This document shows, piece after piece, positions 5,895 to 11,510 of a stretch of DNA of 11,510 nucleotides. Within the stretch, counting starts at the first letter, position 1. Each line of letters opens with the position of its first letter. A program made the position numbers and the translations under genes. The stretch is from positions 1 to 11,510 of the forward strand of contig DAOTUD010000175.1 in the NCBI GenBank assembly GCA_034437275.1, given 5' to 3'. This DNA comes from TC-15 sp034437275. GTDB lineage: Bacteria; Chloroflexota; Anaerolineae; Aggregatilineales; Aggregatilineaceae. A model generated the notes under the pieces. It was not told where the DNA came from. It ran no database searches and saw only the letters and a program-made list of their open reading frames with translations.

Positions 5895-5947
5895 CGGGGG
5901 ATGTGCTAAGGTAAGGCCAATCCGGTTAAGAGTGGGGGCCGCCACCT

Positions 5948-8227
5948 ATGCCCAAAGACCCGATCCAACCCGCTGTATTTCGCCGTTTACGGGATGACCC
6001 CGCCGGTCGCCCCTGGTATTTCCTTTCACTGCGCTGGAAGATCGCGCTGCCGCTGCTGGCGCTGGCGCTGGGCGTGTCCATGCTGGGCGCGTACCTGATC
6101 ATCGACCGCATCGCCGACAGTGTGCAGCAGCACGAGGCCGACCGGGTGCGCGCGGCAGCCCAGACGGTGCAGACGCGCATGGACGAACTGGCGCGGCTCC
6201 ACCAGGTGCAGGCGCAGCGCATCACCGCCGACCTCACCGGCCCGGCGCACCGCCCCCTGCTGCGGGCCGGGGATGGCGCGGCATTGCAGCCGGTGCTTGA
6301 AGCGCTGACCGCCGCCGAGGCGCTGGACTACGTGCAGTTGTACGGCCCGGATGGCCGCGAGATCGTCGGGTTGCAGCGCGTGACGCGCATCGCCAGCGGA
6401 ACCCCCCAGACAGATTACGCCGTCTCCGACGGCACGCCGCTGGATGACGTGCTGGGCGGCGATGCACTCCGCCCGGTGATCGTGCGCACGCCGCAGGGCT
6501 ACGCGCTGCTGGCCCCGGCCCCGGTGCTGGCAGCGGACGAGTCGCTGGGCACGCTGCTGGTTGGGACGCGCCTGGACCGGGCGCTGGTCATGCTGCGCGC
6601 TGGGGATGGCACCGACCTGGCGCTGTTCGGCGGGCCGGAAGGGGCGCTGCTGGCGCGCACGCTGAGCAGCACGGTTGCACCGCCGGACGCCTGGGCGCGC
6701 GTCTTCGACGAGCCAACCACCCCACCGGTTGAACGCCTGACGCTGAACGACCAGCCCTATCACGCGGCGTATGTGCCGCTGGCGATTGACGGCACGCCGC
6801 TGGGCGTGCTGGGCGTGTACGGCGCGGACACCACGCTCTACGCCACCGACTCCAGCCGCACCGTGATCAGCGTGCTGGCGGCGGGTGCAGTGGCGCTGGT
6901 GGTGCTGGTGGCGTTCGCGGTGACGGGCTATTTCGTGGGCCGCCTGGAGCATGTCAACCGGACCGCGCACGCCCTCGCCGCCGGGGATCGCCGCGCGCGC
7001 ACCAGGATGCAGCCCGGCGACGAGATCGGCGAACTGGGGGCCGCGTTGGACCGCATGGCGCACCGCCACGCGCGCAAGACGGAGAACCTGGAGCAGGCGC
7101 TCCGCCGCCAGCGCCGCGAAACCGCCCGGCTGAATGCCGTGCTGGAGTCGATCCCGGATGGGCTGGTGGTGCAGGACCTCGACGGGCGCGTGCTGATGAT
7201 CAACCAGCAGGCGCGCGATTTGCTGGGCGGACAGCGCGTGTTCCGCTCGTCGCGGCTGCACGAACTGACCGCCGTCGTGACCGAAAAGCTCGGCCCGGCG
7301 CTGGCCCCCGGCATCTACGCGCTGGGCGACCCCACCCGCCTGCCGCTGGACGGGAAAATGCTCCAGGCGCAGGCTGCCGCGATCCTCACCCAATCCAACA
7401 CCCGGATCGGCACCGTGATCGTGCTGCGCGACATCACGCAGGACGTCGAGCGCGAACAGGCCCGCGAGGCCCTGCTCGACCGGCTGTCGGAAGAAGCGGT
7501 CGCGCCCGGCCCGCCGCAGTCCTACGACTCGCTCACCGCGCTGGCGCAGGAAGTCGTGCGCAACACCCGCTCGCTGCAGCGCGTGATCGCCGAACTGCGC
7601 GACGTGAGCACCTTCGAGCCGCGTGAATTGCAGGCCGGGCAGCGCGCGCTCCCGCTCAACGACCTGCTGTGGAACATCGCGGCGGAGTGGCAGCCGTTGG
7701 TGCGCAGCGCGCGGATGCGCCTGGAGGTCCGCTTCGGCCCGCGCGGGCAGCACATCCTGGGCGACAACCGGCGGCTGCGCTGGGCGATTGGCAACCTGGT
7801 CGATAACGCGCTGAAGTATTCGCCGTCCGGCACCGTGATCACGCTGGCCGGGCAGACCGTCGACGACGACGCGCAGATCACCGTCACCGACAGCGGCTAT
7901 GGCATGACGCCCGAAGACCAGGACAACGCCTTCACGCGCTTCTACCGGGGCACCCCGTGCGACGCCGACGGTAAGCCGGTCCGCAAACCCGGCACCGGGC
8001 AGGGGCTGTTCATCACGCAGCGCGTGATCCAGGCGCACGGCGGCACGCTGGCACTGGAGAGTCGCCAGGGCACGGGCACGACCGTCACCGTACGGCTGCC
8101 GCTGACCGCGCCCGTCACGCTGGAGATGCCCGGCGCTGCCGGCGACATGGCCGCACACGCCCCCATCGAACCCGGCGATACGATCGATCCAGGTGTTGCA
8201 AATGAGATACATGGGAAGGAACCATAA
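5948..8227 (+). CDS. Transmembrane histidine-kinase-like sensor without phospho-acceptor histidine
   Basis: This 759-residue protein has TM1 (about 32-53), a large extracytoplasmic sensor region (55-304, Cache/CHASE-like by the alternating strand pattern and the VQLYGPDGREIVG segment), TM2 (about 305-329), HAMP (about 328-380), a coiled linker, PAS (about 395-500), a shortened helical region (500-556) and a HATPase domain. The ATP site looks intact: N-box N620 (LVDNALKYS), G1 DSGYG (648-652), F-box FTRFYRG, G2 GTGQGL. No SHELRTP-type H-box exists. Where the kinase at 1889-3277 has 66 residues from DRLK to DISEI, this one has 46 from DRLS to DVSTF, and none is His. The Pro/Gly-rich PGPPQ segment sits where the first helix should be. 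The ATG at 5948 has a weak ribosome site; a -10-like TGCTAAGGT is at 5904-5912. The stop overlaps the next ATG by one base. Its partner may be the soluble kinase or either receiver. Confidence 0.9.
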   Translation: MPKDPIQPAVFRRLRDDPAGRPWYFLSLRWKIALPLLALALGVSMLGAYLIIDRIADSVQQHEADRVRAAAQTVQTRMDELARLHQVQAQRITADLTGPAHRPLLRAGDGAALQPVLEALTAAEALDYVQLYGPDGREIVGLQRVTRIASGTPQTDYAVSDGTPLDDVLGGDALRPVIVRTPQGYALLAPAPVLAADESLGTLLVGTRLDRALVMLRAGDGTDLALFGGPEGALLARTLSSTVAPPDAWARVFDEPTTPPVERLTLNDQPYHAAYVPLAIDGTPLGVLGVYGADTTLYATDSSRTVISVLAAGAVALVVLVAFAVTGYFVGRLEHVNRTAHALAAGDRRARTRMQPGDEIGELGAALDRMAHRHARKTENLEQALRRQRRETARLNAVLESIPDGLVVQDLDGRVLMINQQARDLLGGQRVFRSSRLHELTAVVTEKLGPALAPGIYALGDPTRLPLDGKMLQAQAAAILTQSNTRIGTVIVLRDITQDVEREQAREALLDRLSEEAVAPGPPQSYDSLTALAQEVVRNTRSLQRVIAELRDVSTFEPRELQAGQRALPLNDLLWNIAAEWQPLVRSARMRLEVRFGPRGQHILGDNRRLRWAIGNLVDNALKYSPSGTVITLAGQTVDDDAQITVTDSGYGMTPEDQDNAFTRFYRGTPCDADGKPVRKPGTGQGLFITQRVIQAHGGTLALESRQGTGTTVTVRLPLTAPVTLEMPGAAGDMAAHAPIEPGDTIDPGVANEIHGKEP

Positions 8228-8649
8228 TGCGACGCACAACGACTCTGTACCTGCTGCTGGCCGTAATCCTGGCGCTGGGCCTGGCGGCCTGCGGCGGAGA
8301 TGGCAGCGACGACACCATCACCCCAACGCCCACCGCCAGCCAGCCGCTGACCGGCGCGGCGCTCGGCGAACAGTTGTTCACCGAGACGTATGGCTGCACC
8401 GGCTGCCACGCCCTCCAGGCCGGTGACACCGCTGGCCGCCCCGGCCCCCCGCTGATCGGCATGGCCCGCACAGCGGCGACGCGCGTCGACGACCTCAGCG
8501 CTGAGGGCTATCTGCGCCAATCCGTGCTCGATCCCTGGGCGTACATTGTGCCCGGCTACGAGGACGCCAGCCCGATGCCCGTCTATGACTACCTGAACGA
8601 GCAGGAGGTCGCGGCGCTGGTCGCGTACATGCTGACGCTGGACGGGTAG
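8227..8649 (+). CDS. c-type cytochrome lipoprotein
   Basis: This 140-residue protein starts with a lipoprotein signal (basic MRRTTT, hydrophobic core, lipobox LAAC with Cys22), then a Gly/Asp/Thr/Pro-rich linker and a small class I cytochrome c domain (about 41-138). Haem attachment is CTGCH (Cys57, Cys60, His61). The likely second iron ligand is Met117 in DASPMPVYDYL, followed by the usual C-terminal helix (NEQEVAALVAYML). It resembles the monohaem domains found in quinol oxidising complexes and oxidase subunit II, and should carry electrons at the outer face of the membrane. The start ATG overlaps the upstream stop as TAATG, and AAGGA just before it is a ribosome site, so translation is probably coupled to the sensor kinase. 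Such tight pairing suggests redox sensing or a haem protein tied to the signal pathway; a plain electron carrier remains possible. Confidence 0.9.
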   Translation: MRRTTTLYLLLAVILALGLAACGGDGSDDTITPTPTASQPLTGAALGEQLFTETYGCTGCHALQAGDTAGRPGPPLIGMARTAATRVDDLSAEGYLRQSVLDPWAYIVPGYEDASPMPVYDYLNEQEVAALVAYMLTLDG

Positions 8650-8680
8650 CCGGCCTGCGCCAGTGATGCGGCCTGGCACG

Positions 8681-8709
8681 TTGGCAAAATGCCCCAGCCC
8701 TGTTATGGT
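8681..8709 (+). promoter_or_regulatory. Promoter candidate for the glucan phosphorylase gene
   Basis: TTGGCA (8681-8686) is 17 bases from TATGGT (8704-8709), and TGT directly before the -10 adds an extended -10 feature. An imperfect inverted repeat TGGTA...TACCA overlaps and follows the -10 (about 8706-8724). This separates the phosphorylase from the cytochrome operon, whose stop is at 8649. No strong terminator is visible in 8650-8680. Confidence 0.5.
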
Positions 8710-8777
8710 AGTATCGCTTTACCAACACATTTCGATAGAGTATTTGCTGTCTCCCAATCAGCAGGAGAGGATGGAGC

Positions 8778-11360
8778 ATGATCAAGCCTGTTGCAACGGT
8801 AGATGTCAGCCCGAATCTGCCTTCCAGTCTGGAACGCCTGCGCGAGTTGGCCTACAACCTGCGCTGGGCGTGGGACCACGAAACGATTGCGTTGTTCCGC
8901 CGCCTGGATCGCGACTTGTGGGAACAGACCGAACGGAATCCGGTCTGGATGTTAGGACTGATCAGTCAGGAAGCCCTGCAAGTGGCCGCCGAGGATGAGG
9001 CGTTTATGGCCCACCTGGAACGGGTGAGCACCTCGTTCGACCACTACGTGCAGGATCTCAGCACCTGGTATCAGCGCCATTACGGCGAATTTGAAAAACC
9101 GTTTGTTGCCTACTTCTCGATGGAATACGGCCTGACCGAATGCCTGCGCAACTACTCCGGCGGGCTGGGGATTCTGTCCGGCGATCATCTCAAGAGCGCC
9201 TCGGACCTGGGGCTGCCGCTGGTCGGCATCGGCCTGTTGTACGAGGAGGGCTACTTCCACCAGTACCTCAACGCCGACGGCTACCAGCAGGAATCGTACC
9301 CGATCAACGACAAAGCCAACCTGCCGCTGCAGTTGGTCTATGGCGACGATGGTGAACCGCTCGTGATCGAAGTGCCCGTCGCCAGCCACACCGCCAAGCT
9401 GTACGTGTGGAAGGTGCAGGTCGGGCGCATCCCGCTGTACCTGTTGGACAGCAACCACGAGTCCAACGTCGAGAAGATCCGCGACCTGACCGACCGCGCC
9501 TATGGTGGCGACAAGCGCACCCGCATTCGCCAGGAGATTTTGCTGGGCATCGGCGGCATCCGCCTGCTGGAAGCCCTCGGCATCCGCCCGACGGTAGTCC
9601 ACATGAACGAAGGCCACAGCGTGTTCCTGGGGCTGGAGCGCATCCGGATGATGATGCAGGAACACCCGGACCTGAGCTTCTCCGAGGCCAAGACGATCTG
9701 CGCCGCGGGCAGCGTGTACACGATCCACACGCCGGTACCGGCGGGGCTGGAGCGCTTCGGGTTCGACCTGATCGACGAGCACTTCCCGTACCTGTGGAAA
9801 GAACTCGGCCTGACGCGCGACGAGTTTCACGACCTGGGCCGCGAGCACATGGGCGGCTTCGACCTGTTCAGTATGCCGGTGCTGGCGCTGCGGTTGTCGG
9901 ATTCGACTAACGGCGTGAGCCAACTGCACGGCTCGGTCAGCCGCGCGATGTGGCAGTGGAATTATCCCGAAGTGCCCGAGCATGAAATCCCGATCAGCGC
10001 GGTGACCAACGGCGTGCACATCCAGAGCTGGATCAGCTCCGAGATGGCGGGCCTGTTCGACCGCTATCTCGACCCGGCATGGCGCGAGGACGCCGACAAC
10101 CCCGACATCTGGTGGGACGTGGACCGCATCCCCGACGGCGAACTATGGCGCACGCACGAACGCCGCCGCGAGCGGCTGGTGGCGCTGGCCCGGCGCAAGC
10201 TCCAGGCACAGTTCGAGGCACGCGGCGCGCCGCAGTCCGAAGTCGAAGCGGCTGCCGAGGTGCTCAACCCGGACGCGCTGACGATTGGCTTTGCGCGCCG
10301 CTTTGCGACCTACAAGCGCGCCACCCTGATCCTGCGCGACAAAGAACGCCTGGCCAGGCTGCTCAACGACCCCGAACGCCCGGTGCAGTTGATTTTCTCC
10401 GGCAAAGCACATCCCCACGATCACCTGGGCAAGGAACTGATCAAGGAGATCGTCAAAACGGCGGAAATGCCGGAGTTCCGTCATTCCATCGTGTTCCTGG
10501 AAAATTACGACATGTCCATCGCGCGCTACATGGTGCAGGGGACCGATATCTGGCTCAACAACCCGCGCCGCCCCGAGGAAGCCAGCGGGACCAGCGGCAT
10601 GAAGCTGATCTACAACGCCGGGCTGAATGTGAGCATCCTCGACGGCTGGTGGGCCGAGGGCTACGATCCGTCCGTCGGCTGGGCGATTGGCAGCGGCGAG
10701 GAGTACGAGCAGCAGGATTGGGACCTGCAAGACTTCATCGAGGCCCAGGCGCTCTATAACCTCCTGGAAAAAGACATCGTGCCCACCTTCTACACCCGCG
10801 GGCGCGATGGCCTGCCGCGCGACTGGATCGACCGCGTCAAGGCCAGCATGCGCAAGCTCTCGCCGTTCTTCAACACCTATCGCATGGTGCGCGAGTACAC
10901 CGAGGACTACTACATGCCCAGCCACGCGCGCTATCTCCAACTGGGGCCGCCCGATGTCGCGCGCGGCAAGGACTATGCAAGCTGGCTGGAAACGGTGCGC
11001 GACAATTGGGACGGCGTCATCATCGAACGGGTGGCGGTCGAGCCGAAGGAGTTGAAAGTCAACCAGGATGTCACGGTGCGGGCCTGGGTCGACCTGGGCG
11101 CGCTGACGCCGGAGGATGTCAACGTGCAGCTATACTTCGGCACGTTGGACAGCCGGGGCGACATCGTGGCCGGCGAGGCGCTGCACATGGACCACTGCTG
11201 CCCCGACGACAACGGCGGCAAGGGCAACGTGCACGAGTTCTCCGCCGTGCTGACGTACAGCACCACCGGCAAGCGCGGCGTGTCGGTGCGCGTGCTGCCC
11301 AATCACGAGGACCTGGCCGATCCCCGGCTGACCGGGCTGATCGAGTGGGCCGATCTATAA
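8778..11360 (+). CDS. glgP: Alpha-glucan (glycogen) phosphorylase, GT35 family
   Basis: This 860-residue cytoplasmic enzyme releases glucose 1-phosphate from alpha-1,4-glucans using phosphate and pyridoxal phosphate. It is the long bacterial 'alpha-glucan phosphorylase' type with an N-terminal DUF3417-like domain (about 13-120, LRELAYNLRWAWD). Catalytic-core signs are FSMEYGL (113-119), NYSGGLGILSGDHLKSASDLG (125-145), HMNEGHSVF (275-283), HTPVPAG (317-323), AVTNGVH (408-414), RRFATYKRA (507-515, phosphate-binding R508 and K513), SGKAHPHD (541-548) and EASGTSGMK with the cofactor lysine K609. A C-terminal beta-sandwich-like region (about 748-860) is typical of this subgroup. AGGAG (8763-8767) ten bases before the ATG supports the start. 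Length and motifs are complete, so it should be active. With pfkA in the same window it fits glycogen breakdown feeding glycolysis; the own promoter argues against membership of the signalling operon. Confidence 0.95.
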   Translation: MIKPVATVDVSPNLPSSLERLRELAYNLRWAWDHETIALFRRLDRDLWEQTERNPVWMLGLISQEALQVAAEDEAFMAHLERVSTSFDHYVQDLSTWYQRHYGEFEKPFVAYFSMEYGLTECLRNYSGGLGILSGDHLKSASDLGLPLVGIGLLYEEGYFHQYLNADGYQQESYPINDKANLPLQLVYGDDGEPLVIEVPVASHTAKLYVWKVQVGRIPLYLLDSNHESNVEKIRDLTDRAYGGDKRTRIRQEILLGIGGIRLLEALGIRPTVVHMNEGHSVFLGLERIRMMMQEHPDLSFSEAKTICAAGSVYTIHTPVPAGLERFGFDLIDEHFPYLWKELGLTRDEFHDLGREHMGGFDLFSMPVLALRLSDSTNGVSQLHGSVSRAMWQWNYPEVPEHEIPISAVTNGVHIQSWISSEMAGLFDRYLDPAWREDADNPDIWWDVDRIPDGELWRTHERRRERLVALARRKLQAQFEARGAPQSEVEAAAEVLNPDALTIGFARRFATYKRATLILRDKERLARLLNDPERPVQLIFSGKAHPHDHLGKELIKEIVKTAEMPEFRHSIVFLENYDMSIARYMVQGTDIWLNNPRRPEEASGTSGMKLIYNAGLNVSILDGWWAEGYDPSVGWAIGSGEEYEQQDWDLQDFIEAQALYNLLEKDIVPTFYTRGRDGLPRDWIDRVKASMRKLSPFFNTYRMVREYTEDYYMPSHARYLQLGPPDVARGKDYASWLETVRDNWDGVIIERVAVEPKELKVNQDVTVRAWVDLGALTPEDVNVQLYFGTLDSRGDIVAGEALHMDHCCPDDNGGKGNVHEFSAVLTYSTTGKRGVSVRVLPNHEDLADPRLTGLIEWADL

Positions 11361-11369
11361 CGCCGCCGC

Positions 11370-11396
11370 AGCATAGTGGGACGTTATGCTAGTTTT
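11370..11396 (+). terminator. Weak terminator-like hairpin after glgP
   Basis: AGCATA (11370-11375) and TATGCT (11385-11390) pair exactly, with two possible G-T wobbles extending the stem, and are followed by AGTTTT. The stem is AT-rich and the T-run is short and merges with the repeat that follows, so termination here is plausible but weak. Confidence 0.35.
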
Positions 11397-11496
11397 ACCC
11401 CTCCCCCTGGCCCCCTCCCCGCGCGCGGAGAGGGGGAAACAAACCGGGACCCAAAGTCCCTCTCCGTTCACGGGGAGGGATTTAGGGAGGGGTAAA
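11393..11496. repeat. Clustered-hairpin intergenic repeat, copy 2
   Basis: This block has the same plan as 53-160: TTTTACCCCT at the left, GGAGGGGTAAA at the right, and two internal hairpins. The first pairs CCCCTCcCCG with CGGaGAGGGG around GCGCGC (about 11412-11436). The second pairs CCCTCTCCG with CGGGGAGGG around TTCA (about 11458-11479). Loops and the spacer differ from copy 1, but compensating changes keep the arms paired. This suggests the fold, not the loop sequence, is preserved. It directly follows glgP. Confidence 0.75.
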
Positions 11497-11510
11497 CCAT
11501 CGACACACGC

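Noticed and set aside
7451..7620. Frameshift explaining the missing H-box in the sensor kinase
   Set aside because: The frame continues without a stop on both sides, the PAS end and second helix align with the paralogue in the same frame, and I saw no SHELRTP-like motif in the other listed frames over this stretch.
6026..8239. Very long open frame on the minus strand opposite the sensor kinase (737 codons)
   Set aside because: It is antisense to a protein with clear TM, HAMP, PAS and HATPase signatures, is rich in Arg/Gln/His/Ala in the way of GC-rich shadow frames, and has no recognisable domain.
8650..8680. Intrinsic terminator after the cytochrome gene
   Set aside because: Short GGCC-type pairings exist, but no stable stem followed by a T-run is visible.
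8952..10019. Minus-strand open frame of 355 codons over glgP
   Set aside because: It is antisense to the conserved catalytic core of the phosphorylase, with no domain and no ribosome site noticed.

Overview
This GC-rich window (roughly two thirds G+C by eye, with strong G/C at third codon positions) looks like a chromosomal segment of a free-living bacterium. Chloroflexota (Anaerolineae-like) is my best guess, inferred from the style of the small secreted protein with a CxxxCWHGIRPG motif, the long actinobacterial/Chloroflexi-type glycogen phosphorylase and the C-rich/G-rich intergenic repeats. The sequence alone does not prove the phylum. I see no tRNA, rRNA, CRISPR array, transposase or phage gene.

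Layout: a 108-bp clustered-hairpin repeat (53-160) precedes a small membrane-anchored or secreted protein (239-796), which probably starts on a leaderless mRNA. Next comes pfkA, 6-phosphofructokinase (881-1852). Facing pfkA on the minus strand is a two-gene signalling unit: a stand-alone receiver protein (3312-3728) followed by a soluble PAS histidine kinase (1889-3277). From a shared, AT-rich, palindrome-studded intergenic region (3729-3957) a second unit runs on the plus strand. It holds a paralogous receiver with a disordered tail (3958-4569), a two-helix membrane protein with a NERD-like domain (4631-5350), a membrane-anchored PPC-like beta-domain protein (5358-5894), a large transmembrane histidine-kinase-like protein (5948-8227) and a c-type cytochrome lipoprotein (8227-8649). 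A separate promoter candidate then precedes an alpha-glucan phosphorylase (8778-11360). A second copy of the clustered-hairpin repeat (11393-11496) closes the window.

How it may fit together: the core is a pair of divergent, paralogous signalling modules. The minus-strand module has an orthodox kinase (H193 in a canonical H-box) and a simple receiver. The plus-strand module has a sensor kinase whose ATP-binding domain is complete but whose phospho-accepting helix is about 20 residues shorter and lacks the histidine. It is co-transcribed with a NERD-like protein that lacks the expected catalytic Glu/Lys, and it overlaps a haem lipoprotein by one base. This suggests, by inference, an envelope-associated (possibly redox-related) sensing system in which the histidine-less kinase works with the soluble kinase or acts as a phosphatase or scaffold. 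Neither receiver has an output domain, so signalling is probably by protein-protein contact. The flanking pfkA and glgP are housekeeping genes of glycogen breakdown and glycolysis, and their link to the signalling genes is only positional.
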